Part shown: positions 35,050 through 47,645 of the stretch, piece after piece
How positions within the stretch are numbered: position 1 is the first letter of the stretch
Layout of the letters: every line of letters begins with the position of its first letter
DNA from: Heterobilharzia americana
Taxonomy: Eukaryota; Platyhelminthes; Trematoda; Strigeidida; Schistosomatidae
Length of the DNA: 64,000 nucleotides
Assembly (NCBI GenBank): GCA_944470555.2
Contig: OX104134.1
Span: 15,851,248 to 15,915,247 of the forward strand
Direction: 5' to 3'
The notes under the pieces: model-generated
Database searches by the model: none
What the model was told of the DNA's origin: nothing
Seen by the model: the letters and a program-made list of their open reading frames with translations, nothing else
Position numbers and translations under genes: made by a program

Positions 35050-36007
35050 TTATTATTATTATTATTAGTCCCTTGGGTTCCTAGTGGAACATAGGGCTTC
35101 AGTTGCACGTCTCCAGTGAACTCTGTTCTCTGAGATCTTTTGAACCTGGTTCCACGACAGCCCACAACCTCTCATTTCCTCCTCACACGACCTCCTCCAT
35201 GTCACCCTCGGACGTCCAACTCGTCGCTTCCCATGGGGATTCCACTCGAGGGCCTGACGCGTGACGTCCTCAGTCCGCCTTCTCAGTGTATGCCCAATCC
35301 AATCCATCTCCACTTCCACTTTCTTCTGCATATTTGTTCAGCGATAGCTTCTTGGTTGGTTCGTTCCCAGAGTTCCTTATTGCTTATTCTCATTATTCTG
35401 GCCATCTGATCTTCAGTATCGAACCAGCGTAGGCAGTTGTTGATGAATGTCTGTAGTTTATTGGAAATCCTATCGTGACGCGCCAAGTCTCTCAACCATA
35501 CAGGAGCACTGACTTGACTGAAGTTGGTGTTGAAAATCCGTATCTTGTTCCGCATGCTGAGTGGAGTGCAGAAGATCTCCACACTGGTCTCAGGCTAATG
35601 AAGGCCTGTCTTGCTTTTCCGATTCTGACTTTGACATCCTCGTCTGTGCCTGTGCCACCTGTAGTTGAGACAGTGCTTCCTAGATAGGTGAAGGAGGTTA
35701 CTTCCTTTAAGTTTCTCCCGTTGATGGTGACTGGAGTTTGTTGTTGTTGTTGATGGTGGTGGTGCGGTATCTTCATCACCTCTGTCTTCTCTATATTCAC
35801 TTGAAGTCCCGTTTCAGCTGCCTCTTCTATCAACTTGTTAGTTTTGCCTGTAGATCTTCAAGTTTATGTGACATCAAGCACAAGTCATCGGCGAAATCCA
35901 GATCTTCCAGGTTCTCTTCTGTAGTCCAGTGTATCCGCCTCTTCTCGCTCTTCACTGTTTGCTGCATGATCCAGTCGACCACAATCAGGAATATCATAAG
36001 GCATAGT
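35050..36007 (-). mobile_element. 5'-truncated RTE retrotransposon copy B with perfect target-site duplication
   Basis: The minus strand codes from the RT catalytic box (DFADDLCLMSH, intact) through VNIEKTEVMKIPHHHHQQQQQ, KEVTSFTYLGSTVSTTGG, and the C-terminal KRRVGRPRVTWRRSCEEE ending STRNPRD and a stop. The 3' tail is a run of TTA units at 35050-35067 on the plus strand. The frame is broken once between the two main blocks. Identical 13-bp repeats flank it, so this is a target-primed insertion that stopped reverse transcription early. Clear homology to copies A, D and G. Confidence 0.93.
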
Positions 36008-36329
36008 ACATTTCACCATACTGGCCATCATTTTGATATCTACCTAAGCATTTATTTATCAACCTTCATGTGGATTGCTTTTTATTGAAAAATCTTTTCG
36101 GAATTTCCGCTTCAAGTTTAGATTTAACTTGCTGCACACAAGGTCATGTCAAATGTCACCTTCAAAGTTTTTATGTGCATCTATTAAACATTATTTAAAG
36201 GGTTGCATACAAAAACCTTAAGTGTACTGTAAATTAATCGATAACAATGTTTGAGCAGTTGAATGGTAGCTGGTTTAGTACTTACTTTCCTCATAACATT
36301 ACCATTTTCTTGATTGGTCTAAATCACAT

Positions 36330-39157
36330 TTATTATTATTATTATTTGCCCTTGGGTACCTAGTGGAACATAAAGCTTCAGTTGCTTGGCGCCATTGCAC
36401 TCTCTTCTCTCCAGTCTTCAAAACCTGGCTACACCACTGCCCATAACCTTTCATTTCTTCATCACATGATCTACTCCACGTCATCCTGAGACGCTCAAAT
36501 CGTCCTTTCTCATGCGGATTCCACTCGAGGGTCTGGCCTGGAGCATAATGTCCCGATCGGTCTTCTCATTGCATGCCCAATCCAACACATCTCCACTTCC
36601 TTCTGCATATTTACCTGGGTGATGGATGGCTTCTTGGTTGGTTCGTTGCTAGCCAGTCAGAGTTCCTTGTTGCTTATTCTCATTACTCTGGCCATCTGAT
36701 CTTCAGTGTCAGTGTGGAGTGAGGGTAGGCTACAGCTATTGACGAATGTCTGTAGTTTGTTGGAAATGATTTTCGTGACGCGCCAAGTCTCTCAACCACC
36801 ACATAGAAGCACTGAGGTGACTGACATTAGTGTTGGAAATGTGGATCTCGTTCACGCTTTACGCTGAGTGCAGTAGAGTGCAGTGGATCTCCACACTGAA
36901 TTCAAGCTAATGAAGGCCTATCTTGCTTGCCTTTCCGATCCTGGCTGGCTTTGACATTCTCATCTGTGCTGCCAGCGTCGCCTGTAGTTGAAACGATGCT
37001 GCTTAGGCAGGTAGGTGAAAGAGATAACTTCCTTTAGGTTTCACCCGTTCATGGTGATTTGTACCTCTTGCTGTTGGTTCTGTTGTTGGTTGGATATCTT
37101 CATCACCTCTGTCTTCTCTACATTCACCTGAAGGAGGTCCCGTTTTCTCTGCCTCAACTCTTCTGTGAACTTGTTGGTTTTCGCTTGTAGATCTTCGAGT
37201 TTGTGCCACAAGACATTAGATATAGATCATTCATTATTGGGGAAATCCAAAAACCGTCTTCTCGCTCCTCATAGTTTGCTGCATTATCCAGTCCACTCCA
37301 GTTGACCACAATCATGAAGATCATTGGTGATAGTAGGCGGCAGCCTTGTCTTACTCCTGTCTGCTGTCTTCACTTCAAAGGCATTACTGAGCTTTCCATT
37401 GTGAATTAGTTGACATGCAGCATCATATAGCATAGCGTACAGCTGCAGTGAATGAGGTTGATAAAGATTTGTGGCACTGAGACCGTATTGTTGAAGCAGT
37501 TGCCTGCCAAATTACATCTCGGTCGACGCTGTCGAAGGCCTATTCAAAGTCGATGAAGTTGAGGTTGAGTTTAGTTGACTGCCATTTCGCCCTCTGTTCT
37601 TTGATGATGTGGTCAGCACATGATTTGCTTTTCCTGAATCCAGCCAGCCTGTTCCGGTCGTAGTTTTGAATCCAGGATATTTTTTGTCTCTCCGGTATGA
37701 TGGGGCACAACATTATATTAAATTAGGTTATGGCGTTCACGACATCACTTCCGCTTTTGTCGTATGGCTTTTGTTCACTGATAGTTCTATGGCTAGACTG
37801 CTGATGGTGTTTCTGGCAGAGTTGCAGGTGGTGGCAGTGATGTTCAATTCAAGAGGCCTTCGAAGTGGTCAGCTCATCGTTTTCTTTGTTTCTCCTCTTC
37901 TGTAATTAGGTTTCCTTCTCTAACTTCTATTGGTTTCATCTGCGTTGTTGTGTTCCCTCCCAGATAGTAACCTGGTTATTTGATATAATGTTGTCATGTC
38001 TCTGTCTCTCTTGCCTGCTGTCTGTTCTGCCTCACTTTCAGGTGTGTCGTAGAAGTGTCTTTTGTCTTTGCGTGCACTGTTCTTCACTTCTTTGTCTAGT
38101 GTAGTGTTTTATAGGTTGTGTTCAGTTCCTCTTTTCATTGTTCATTCCTGCACTGCACTGCGTCTCCACTTTCTTCACATTGCGATGAAGTCGACCTGAT
38201 TTTTGGTATAATGTGTCCTAGTGCCTAGTGAAATCCATGTCACTCGCTTCCTTGTGAATATCCTTGTGTTTGCACACACTGCATCACCTCCAATAACCAA
38301 GTCGTAGAATGCGCAGAAGTCTGCAAACAGTTAGTTCTCCATTCTCACTCATACTGTCACCGGATGCTTCTCGACCCATGATGAGTTCTCCTCCTGTGTT
38401 GTCTGCTCCCAGTTTGGCATTCATTGCATCCCACACACCCATTAGAATGAATTTTGATGTCGGCATCTGTGGTGGGGTGTTGTCCAGCACTGATTGTAGT
38501 TGTCTGTAGCATTCCTCCTTCTTCTCTTCATCTGCATTATTTGAAGGTGTGTAGTTTAGCTTAGTGTAGCATTGAATGATTGTGACTTTCGTTCCTTTTG
38601 ATTTGAATCTTGCTGTCATGATGCTGATCGTTGATTAGGAGATTGGTTCCCACTGCATGAGAAAGAGATCCTTGGATGCTGTTGGGGACATCATGGTAGG
38701 CGTTGCCTCAGTGTGTCGGAGCAGATTATTGACTCTGCAGTTGACAGTTTGGAGATCCCACTTACATTGCATGTACTTTCGAAGATTCCTAGTACTTCTA
38801 TGCTATGCCTTCTCATCTCTTCTGCAATCTGGACAGCCTGTTAGCCAGCTTGAAACATTGTACGGACATTCCATGTCTCCATGTTTACTTTTGCTTTCAT
38901 CAAGCAGGAGAGAGGAGACACATCGGTCAATTGGCTTCCTGAAGGCTTTCACCAACTGGCGTCATTTCGTCTCCCCGATTCCATTGAGGAATTAGTTTAT
39001 TTTTATGTTTAACATTTTGTTTGTGCTTTTAAGTTTGTTTCGCGATTGGATTTGTTTTTCGGTGTAGGGTTGCTAGCCGTATGCTCAATCTTCCCTCTTT
39101 TTTTTTATGGGCTTAGGACTGGCTAGTAACTATTGAACCAGTTAACTAGGCAAGGTT
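36330..39157 (-). mobile_element. RTE-type copy C, long but with dead endonuclease and RT motifs
   Basis: Minus-strand order: a 5' UTR-like segment (39157 to about 38640), a frame at 38619-38284 that is part of an RTE apurinic endonuclease (IIQCYTKLNYTPSNNADEEK, then ILMGVWDAMNAKLGADNTGG), a linker, RT remnants (NFIDFE, a stop, then AFDSVDR for motif A near 37.55 kb), a glutamine-rich linker and the C-terminal segment. In active relatives the endonuclease motif is GDFNAK; here the Asp is replaced by extra residues. The RT catalytic box near 37.24 kb is destroyed. No target-site duplication was found. The 5' end is placed where similarity to copy F stops. Confidence 0.88.
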
Positions 39158-40261
39158 TTTCAATCAGACAGCTCAGATTTATTAGACTGAATACCTTTCC
39201 ATGAAAAACTTACTGTTGTAATTATTCTTAGATATTCAGCTATGAATCGTCACCGACTTATATGAGTCGCCGTTGAAAGGAATTACACTTATCACGTATA
39301 ATAATTGACAATAGTTCGAATCTTGCTGTTACCCAAATTTTTCTTTCCCTTTCGCTAATCATCCAGTATCCACGGCCAGGTAAATTGATCAGACTACAGT
39401 AAGAAACTTATGATTTATTACGTGTTCCATGGAAATATTAAACTGAGGAGCACTTGCAATTTGGTTCTTCTTTTGAATTTTTTTGACACTGTCGATGTAT
39501 ACATCTTTAAAAAGTTTCAATCTTGAAAAGAATTTCAGTGTGTTGCCTTTAGGTGAATACGTGAATTCAGATGGAGATATTTAAGGTACATTTTCAAAAT
39601 CCTAACCTATAAGGAATGAAAAATATCCATTTTTAAACACTTCTTTAAATAGATGATGAGTTAATGGATGCAGATACCAATGATTCCAATGTTGTCACCA
39701 ACCAGATTTCATTCTGGCCTTGGCTGTCTTTTGATGTTTATCCTGTCTTCTAACGTTAAAAACTGGCTGTTCTGTCAATTTCCAGTGCTCTATTCATTGA
39801 CTTTATTTTGTGTTCCTCGAATGAATGAATTAATCTCTTAGGCAAGTAATTAGTTCGAATCTCCAGAGTAGTAGTACTTCACTAGGTGATTTCTTCAACT
39901 AAGCCTGTTGTGCAACATGAAGTTGCGCTGAAAGTTGACCACAGTTGTAAACGGATATGATTTAGAACATAAAGGGCTATAAAGTAACTTCTTTTATACA
40001 TTTGGAAAGGATGCACACAATGTACCTTAGCTAGAAAAATTTTCCGATAACTGTCCAAAAACTCTCTTTTTCACTGTAGGTGATCTACATACAAAGTAAA
40101 TTTATGGGTGAAAACTGTTACAATTCATCTAACACGACTAGAAAAAGTAACTGGTTTTAAGAGGAAATCACTTTTCAAAGTCTTCAATTAGTAATATCCA
40201 CTTGCCTTTTAAAATCGATATTTGGGAAATAAATCACTTGGCATAACAACTTTTCTGTTTC

Positions 40262-40430
40262 ATTACTAGTACTACTACTAGGTGGATACAAGCAGTCAGT
40301 GGAAGACCTTGCACCTAGGTTTCGTGCAATCGGCACTCATCAGCAAGGCGTATCTATATCAAATACGCAGCTTATGTCCTGCCTGAGATCGGAACCCTCG
40401 TTGGTGTCGTTACCACTGAGCTTTTGGGCC
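40262..40430 (-). repeat. tRNA-promoter short repeat with a hammerhead ribozyme core (left, inverted)
   Basis: On the minus strand there is an A-box-like GCTCAGTGGTAAC, a B-box-like GGGTTCCGATCTC about 20 bases later, then a hammerhead: CCTTG, CTGATGAG, stem II GTGC/GCAC with a CGATT loop, CGAAA, the self-complementary ACCTAGGT, and CAAGG pairing with CCTTG as stem I. The cleavage base is G instead of A, C or T, which should block cutting. The ribozyme spans about 40308-40348. The distal end runs into CTA-rich repeats. Stem III is the weak ACCTAGGT palindrome, as in minimal ribozymes of Penelope-like elements and retrozymes, which can act as dimers. Confidence 0.7.
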
Positions 40431-40504
40431 TTAACTGGCCCCATGTAGGACTGGGTCAGGTATATTGATCGAGTACTGGAGAGTAGCCGACTTCATATAT
40501 TCTT

Positions 40505-40700
40505 ATCCTAACTGTTGACTGCAACAGTGGATGATGCGGGTTCGAATCTCAGGTAAGACATCAATTCCGTCAAGTTTGCAGACATACCTTGCTGACGAGT
40601 GCGGAAAAGCACGAAACCTAGGTCAAGGGCTTACTGCTGACTATGCCCATCCACTTAACATCTATCCCAGTGGATCTTAATCGTGGGTCTCCTAACCTGG
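40505..40700 (+). repeat. tRNA-promoter short repeat with a hammerhead ribozyme core (right)
   Basis: A perfect B box (GGGTTCGAATCTC) at about 40539-40551 is followed 40 bases later by CCTTG, CTGACGAG (40592-40599), stem II GTGC/GCAC with a GGAAAA loop, CGAAA and ACCTAGGTCAAGG. Stem I pairs CCTTG with CAAGG, but only if the C of GGTC serves both as cleavage base and as first base of the stem, so one base is missing compared with the expected GGTCCAAGG. It is the sister of the inverted copy about 110 bases to its left, head to head. Ribozyme core 40586-40629. Confidence 0.7.
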
Positions 40701-41040
40701 TGGCTACATTGCAAAATTATTGGTAGAATCTGATTTGCCCTTAGGACTAGACTGCATGAATTAGCTTACCCTTCAGTAACGAATCAAAGTACTACTATTG
40801 TTCTCTTTTAAAACGATGTCATCAACAGTGTCTAACAGCTTGATTGGTGATACATTTAAAAAGGTCTTCTAAAAAGAGTTTCTATAAAATTGCATCCTCA
40901 TACTTCTTGGCTGTGAGCATGAGTTGAACGAAAAAATATCGAACTTGGGAAGCTGGTTAGATTTTCCCAACAGAAATAATCTTGGTTTTCATGATATGAA
41001 TACTGACTATGTGGCTCATGTGATTCAGCTGCTATTAAGT

Positions 41041-41110
41041 GGACCTGTGGCTGATTGATTTAGAGGGTTGGTATTTAACCAGTTTGTCGTGAGTTCAAAT
41101 ACCGCTCCAA
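41041..41110 (+). repeat. tRNA-like short repeat remnant
   Basis: GTGGCTGATTGATTTAGAGG resembles an A box region and GTGAGTTCAAATACCGC a B box (GGTTCAAATCC) about 40 bases later. No cloverleaf closes. It is a decayed tRNA-derived short repeat. Confidence 0.4.
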
Positions 41111-41667
41111 TTACCGAGGTTTGGTCACCTAGGTAGTATTACTAGTTCTCACACAGCAGTTGTTGTTCATTACCTACTGCACGAATGTGCACAGAGTTGC
41201 TGGGTGCTTCTCGTAGATGTTGATGTCGCAGATCAATGAATTAGAAAGTAATGTGCTTCTAACCTGAGTTATTCAACAGTTCAAGTGGATGTTGGTCCGC
41301 TTGACACTTTTACAGCCGTTATTAATGAAGTCGACACATGATATGAGACACAAGCTGATGACTGGTATTTTATACATATTATCCTGAAGTAAGAAAACGA
41401 ATAAATTGGTGTTTGTGCAAAAACAGTTCCATACAGTTGTATATGCTCAACTTACTACAAAGATTTATATGTATTACTCTTTCATATCTAACAGACGTAT
41501 GCTTTTTAGGGTAAGTAGTGTGTAATCCATAGATTTAGACGCCAACGGTCATTATGTTACAGGCTGAAATTCATTTCAAATCTTAGCTGCATAATAACTT
41601 TGGAAGTGATACAATTTTCAGCCTGCATCTGTTGGCATAGATAATGAACAATATATATTGTTAACAT

Positions 41668-42672
41668 TATTATATTATTTTATTATTATTAGTCCCTTGG
41701 GTTCCTAGTGGAACATAGGGCTTCAGTAGCATGTCTCCAGTGAACTCTGTTCTCTGAAATCTTTTCAACCTGGCCCCACGACAGCCCACAAGCTCTCATT
41801 TCCTCCTCGCATGACCTCCTCCATGTCACCCTCCGACGTCCAACTCGTCGCTTCCCCTGGGGATTCCACTCGAGCGACTGGCCTGGCACGTGATGTCCCC
41901 AGTCGGCCTTCTCAGTGTATGCCCAATCCAATCCATCTCCACTTCCTTCCACCGCATATTTGTTGGGTGATAGGTTCTTGGTTGGTTCGTTCCCAGAGCT
42001 CCTTGTTGCTTATTCTCATTATTCTGGCCATCTGATCTTCAGTAGCCAGCCAGCGTAGGTAGTTGTTGATGAATGTCTGTAGTTTATTGGAAATCCCTTT
42101 CGTAATGCGCCAAGTCTCTCAACCATACAGAAGCACTGACTTGACTGAAGTTGGTGTTGAAAATCCGCATCTTGTTCCACATGTTGAGTGGAGTGCAGAA
42201 GATCTCCACACTGGTTTCAGGCTAATGAAGGCCTGTCTTGCTTTTCCGATTCTGACTTTGACATCCTCGTCTGTGCCTGTGCCACCTGTAGTTGGAACAG
42301 TGCTGCCCAGATAGGTGAAGGGGGTTACTTCCTTTAAGTTTCTCCCGTTGACAGTGACTGGAGTTTGTTGTTGTTGTTGATGGTGGTGGTGCGGTATCTT
42401 CATCACCTCTGTCTTCTCTATATTCACTTGAAGTCCCGTCTTCACTGCCTCACCTCTTCTGCCAACTTGTTAGTTTTCGCCTGTACATCTTCAAGTTTGT
42501 GTGACATCAGGCACAAGTCATCGGCGAAATCTAGGTCTGCCAGGTTCTTTTCCGCAGTCCAGCGTATCACCTTCTTCTCGCTGCCTACTGTTTGCTGCAG
42601 TCCACCACAATCAGGAATATCATGGGGGATAGTAGGCAACCTTGTTTCACTCCTGTCTTCACTTCAAAAGCA
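41668..42672 (-). mobile_element. 5'-truncated RTE retrotransposon copy D with target-site duplication
   Basis: The minus strand encodes LADLDFADDLCLMSHKL (catalytic FADD intact), then VNIEKTEVMKIPHHHHQQQQQ and the C-terminal KRRVGRRRVTWRRSCEEE to STRNPRD and a stop. ATATTGTTAACAT is repeated exactly at 41655-41667 and 42673-42685, so the insertion limits are certain. The 3' tail is TTA-rich. It lacks the endonuclease and most of the RT, as expected from early termination of reverse transcription. Very similar to copy B, so it is from the same young subfamily. Confidence 0.93.
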
Positions 42673-43010
42673 ATATTGTTAACATACTTTTTGGATTTAG
42701 TGAACAGTGAGTATTTTCGTATGTTCAACTCCGGTAGCAAACTTTCTCAATATGATATCTGCAAGTGAGAATTAGGTTAATCGTAGTAATTCCATTTAAG
42801 ATGTTTACTTCATTCCTACTGAAAATACAACACCTTAGTTGAGGCTTTACAGAAGCATAGGAAATAATATATGCCAGTATGAAGTCTGATTTAATCATAT
42901 ATACTTATATCATACAGTGCAGTAAAGAGAGTTCTTGTTTTTCAGATGTTGGAAGTCATTTAGGAGGAAGCTGGGAACTTGACTTTCGTCCTTGATGGCG
43001 CTCATAGGTA

Positions 43011-43087
43011 AGGTGTATTTGCAACCAAACCTAGGTCATCCAGTGATGAAGTTTAAGACTGTACCATCAAGCTACTGAGATCACGGT
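43011..43087 (-). repeat. tRNA-like short repeat remnant
   Basis: The minus strand reads TCAGTAGCTTGATGGTACAG (A-box-like) and about 35 bases later TAGGTTTGGTTGCAAATAC (eroded B box). No paired stems. It probably belongs to the same class of short repeats seen at 26.4 and 61.2 kb. Confidence 0.4.
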
Positions 43088-45218
43088 GTACCCCTGTAGG
43101 TTTTGATTATACAGGTGAATCGGTCACTAGTGGGTAACGGATTTAGTTCTCTAATCCTTACTGCTTAGCTCTGACTGAAGTCTATCCTTTACAGTAGCGA
43201 AATTACAGTGCATTATGTGTTGCTTTTGAAATTCTTTATGGCTACTTTCACTGGCTGTTGGCTTGACATCCTACAGAAATAAAGCTGTATATTTTTTTTA
43301 AAATAGTAATTCAGATTTAGGCATCACAATGCGTAGGTCAGATTAATTGTAATCAAATCAATATGAAAATGACTAGTGACTGGGGTCGAATATTAATTAG
43401 GTATTGAAATTCAGAAATCAAGGAAGTGCAAATACTAAGAATTCTAGAATACAATGTCGCAACTAACCAAGTACCATTTTATTTTTACAAGCTCTTCAGT
43501 TTATATACATTTTGTGGTAAATGTTGCTCTTAGAATACGTTGTTTTGAGTCGAAACCTATTTTTCATGCTTTTGCACGAGTTACAAAATGAAGAAATTAA
43601 TAATGTTACCAAATAAACATGGTTTTAAAAACTAAAGGTCATTTAGGTGACCTGAATTTACAGTTTAATACTTGCATTAGGCAAAATGGTAGTTATGCAG
43701 TGTTCAAGTCGGGGTTGTTATATTTGTTCATTTTTGTATTTACGCTTGTGTGTATCCACCAACCAGAGTGAATGAAAAAGATATGTTTATCGACTCTTTG
43801 GTGAATCTTCCAATTACTTAGTGTGTTTCTTTACAATGACAAGCTTCATTATGACCGTGGTCTTCTCTGTCAGTGTCAACAGTAAAACATAAATAGCATT
43901 AGTCATGATAATCCTATTTTTAGCAGAGTTAAGACTTGCATTCATACGTATGGATTTACTAGTGAAAGTATTTTCTATGAAAAGTTAACATCAAGGTATC
44001 GAATAAGGAAACATGATGAGACGTGTTTTTCTTTCGCGATTTCATGCATAAAACATGTAAGGACTTGCTTTAAAACTAAAGAGACCATGAGTTGATGTGC
44101 ATAAGTCTGATATCAAGGTGTAGGACTCATTTAACCACATTCTAGTCTTTCATACCTTTGTGATACAATATTATAATAATTTATAATATGCTGCCTTTTT
44201 GTTAAAGGTACTCAATTTTTACCAGTATATAACTAGTATTTTGAACTAAACCAACCGCTAAAATTTAAAAGCAGTTAAACACTTCGATATTATTATGAAG
44301 ATCAAGGGGAATTCGATGAATATATTGCATCACATTTAGACATCTTCGGAAGGATTCATCAGTATCCTAGAGTATAACGGTCTCCTCCATGACGGAACTG
44401 TTGTCATCGACAAACAGTTATTCAATGAATTAGGAATTTGTTGATTACTAAAACAGAATCGGCCAACTGTGCTAAGAATACCATCTTGTAATGATTAGTT
44501 GATGTGAACTTTATGTTAGGCGGTAGTGGCACATGGTTTCTGCGTAAGGTAACAAATGAAATTCAACGTGTTTGAAGCACTTATTTTCAATATTTACTTT
44601 CAGCTGTCATGCATCTTACATGTTAGGATTTGTACTATTAAGAATAACTAATTAAGGATTTATGGTCGAATCGCACATCAATATACACTATATTTTGTGT
44701 CTAAATACTAGTTTGATCACTTGTTAGACTAAACCTCACTGGTGTGGTCAAATAAATGTATGCGCAAAACATCGAACCTACCCTGAATGTCACCAAGCCA
44801 CAGCCGAATGACTATTGAAATATTCAAATGCCTGCCAAATGACTGAGGTATGTACATTTGCAAACTAGTTAAACTGTCATGCATACACAAAAGATTTCAC
44901 CAATATACTATGATTATGAATTACTCATCAGATGAGAAGAAATTAGTGAATGATAAAATGGATGTTACTAGGGATCCCAAGAGTGAAAATTTCTGTCTTT
45001 GATAATACATCTGTATTTAAATTCGGTAGCATGGTAATTTCTGAGCAAATGCAGGAGGAAACGATATTTTGAGAAGTTGAGTAAATTGAAGAAATGGCTA
45101 TGTCGTTTAATTCTGTGTCAGTGATATTTTCCTACAGCTTCAGTGATACGGGTGGACACACACACATAGTTCACTACTTGTTGACGTGATACATTTTGAT
45201 TCTAGTATGGAATTCAGT

Positions 45219-45533
45219 TATTATTATTTGTCCCTTGGGTTCCTAATGGAACATAGGGCTTCACTGGCACGTCTTCAATGCGCTCTGTTCTCTGAAATCT
45301 TTTGAACCTAACTCCACGACAGCCCAAAAGCTCTCATTTCCTCCTCACACGACCTCCTCCATGTCACCCTCAGCTGGGACGTCCAAATCGTCGCTTCCCA
45401 TGAGGATTCCACTCGAGCAACTGGCCTGACGCGTGATGTCCCCAGTCGGCCTTCTCAGTGTATGCCCAATCTATCTCCATTTCCTTACGATGCATATTTG
45501 TTGGGTGATAGGTTCTTGGTTGGTTCGCAGCCA

Positions 45534-45536
<3 letters not shown>
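45219..45536 (-). mobile_element. RTE retrotransposon 3'-end fragment, copy E
   Basis: Only the last 320 bases of the element remain, from the TTA-rich tail through the C-terminal arginine-rich coding part. It contains CAGCTGGGACGTCC, an insertion of CAGCTG relative to copies B and D that is shared with copy G at 61.6 kb, so E and G form a subfamily. It ends directly at a long AT dinucleotide run. No target-site duplication was visible. Confidence 0.85.

Positions 45537-45565
<29 letters not shown>
45537..45565. repeat. AT dinucleotide microsatellite
   Basis: About 14 AT units directly beside the truncated end of RTE copy E. A second run lies 200 bases away at 45760-45794. Confidence 0.95.
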
Positions 45566-45758
45566 CTTCAATGGAAAGTCTTTCACACTCTACTTTTAAA
45601 TCTTAGTTTTTCTTTCCTGGTGGAACTAAAAACAACAGTTAAGTAGCAGACAAAAAACTGTGCCTCAATTATCTTACCAATGAATGATATTCTCTTGTTA
45701 GTGTTCGACATCTTAGGATTCAAGGTGATTCATGGGTATTTTAGTCATTTTGATGCGC

Positions 45759-45759
<1 letters not shown>

Positions 45760-45794
<35 letters not shown>
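45760..45794. repeat. AT dinucleotide microsatellite
   Basis: About 17 AT units preceded by GCGCGT. Confidence 0.95.
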
Positions 45795-45796
<2 letters not shown>

Positions 45797-46682
45797 TAAC
45801 GTAACATAATGGGATAAGTCTAATTGAATTAACATTAGATAATCCATCTGTCTATTTTACCAGTGAAGAAAAATCTTTCCACCAGTTTACTGTGTTTGTC
45901 TTCAATAAGTATCAGTTTGCTACACGTAAAGATACTAATGAATGACGTAAGTACCTATGAACTTTTCATACTAATCAGCAATGACTAACCGAATAATCTG
46001 TTCAAAATGGAAGTCGTTTATTGTACTCTACTTGGGAGTTTACAGTGAACAGTTTTCAAATTAGGTAACCACATGGTTCAAAACACCATAAATCTTTGGT
46101 AGAGTTAAGTCAATTTGTGGATACACATTATTATAGAGGGCATTTTAAATACAGCAACAGATAAGTTAAAACTGCAGCTGTTTTCGTAATCAAATATTTA
46201 TTGTGCAAGCCGACTAACTATTTTTGTTTATATGATGTTCTGTTTAGCATCACAATATAAAAAAGAACTGTTTCACTTTATAAGAATTGAGACAAATTAG
46301 TTATGGGGTCTGTTTTTACACTTTGCTAATTATTAGTCCTTGTTACCAGATAATCAGTTGAATATGATTACCTAAAGTTTCGTCTGAGATCACATTAGTT
46401 ATGAATGTATTTTCAGACTTCCTATTGATTGCTCAACATAAAATAAATGATTTAGGTGCTTGCATACCAAACACTACTCACCGTTCTGACACGTCTGTTT
46501 CTGTCGCTTACAATATAAGTTTGGCAACCTTTAACTCTTTTTCAGCTTAAACCTACTTCAGCTAACATTGTGCGATGGAGTAGACGTTGACTAAACATAG
46601 GTTACGCAATTGCTAGGTAACTTAGTCGGTAAATGTTCACAACTCACTAACCGACTTTCTTCTTCTACCTAAAACTCCACAT

Positions 46683-47645
46683 CTAACTTGTACATTTCTG
46701 ACTTGGTGGCACCATGGGACAGTTTGTAGTACATAGGCAACTGTAGTTGCCCACCAAAAGCCCTCTCATATCCTCTTTCTTTAGTGACCATTTTTCACAG
46801 TCATACAGTAGAACAAAGCGAAACGCAGTGTACAACACTTGGCCCTTAATAGGCAGTAGGATATTACAACGTGCCATAAATAATTCAGTGATGAGAAATG
46901 GAGGCAAGCTTTTTTTATTCTTGCTGCGATTTTGTCGGTCACTAACCAACCACTTCTCATCCGACTTCTCAAATGAGTGAAGTAGTCAATGCACTCAACC
47001 ACTTAACTCCCTTTTTTAGACATGGTGCCAAAAAGGATCCGTACTGGAGCAACTATTTGCATTTGGGTGGTGAAAAACACATCCTGACGTTCTCGAATGC
47101 TCACCCAAGGTGTTCAGAAGACTCTGAATCTTGTCTGGAACTCCATCGAACAGGGGTATACCATGCATTGACTCCAAGTCCACTGAAGAAGCTCCCACGA
47201 CTAGAGCCATTTGTGTTTAGTCAGATAGCTACTGTAGAGTCCTCATTGGTATGTTTGTGATAAAGCCTTATAATAATCTAAAGAGTAGACATCGTTGCCG
47301 ATCACCTCTAGATATACATAACTAACCTGACATTTTACTATAGACTCAAACACGCCCACGAGTGTTCGAATACTGAGCGTTCAGTAAGGTGATATAATTA
47401 AGCGATACTTCGATAAGACTTCTTGATGGATGAAGTTGAATGCTGCCTTCAGTTTAATAAATATAGCCAGTGTCGAGCATCGGTAGGTATGTCTGAGTTC
47501 CAGAAGTTGGGGTACGGTAGGGCAGGCATGATGCCTGACCGGTTTGCTGAGATTCAGTGTTCTTGAGTAAAACTAATTCACTGAATAATTACAGAATCAC
47601 GAATCTTAGATGCTATGTCCTTCAGGCTGACTCCTCTATGATTAT
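46683..47645 (-). mobile_element. Degenerate non-LTR reverse transcriptase fragment of a second RTE-like family
   Basis: Minus-strand blocks match an RTE-like RT different from copies A-G. Near 47.45 kb is IKLKAAFNFIHQEVL (motif A, cf. DLKAAFDSVDREVL). Then comes IPLFDGVPDKIQSLLNTL. The block at 47002-46781 has TDKIAARIKKACLHFSSL (cf. DEIxARIxKARxAFxxL), and FVLLYDCEKWSLKKEDMRG follows (cf. VLLYGCETWxLxxEDxRRL). Many frame changes and a lost catalytic box show it is old. The 5' limit is uncertain. Confidence 0.75.

Noticed and set aside
43540..43560. GAGTCGAAACC as a ribozyme GAAA box
   Set aside because: No CTGANGA box lies at a workable distance upstream.
46747..46980. 77-codon plus-strand open frame
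   Set aside because: It lies opposite the second-family RT fragment, whose minus-strand motifs explain the open length.
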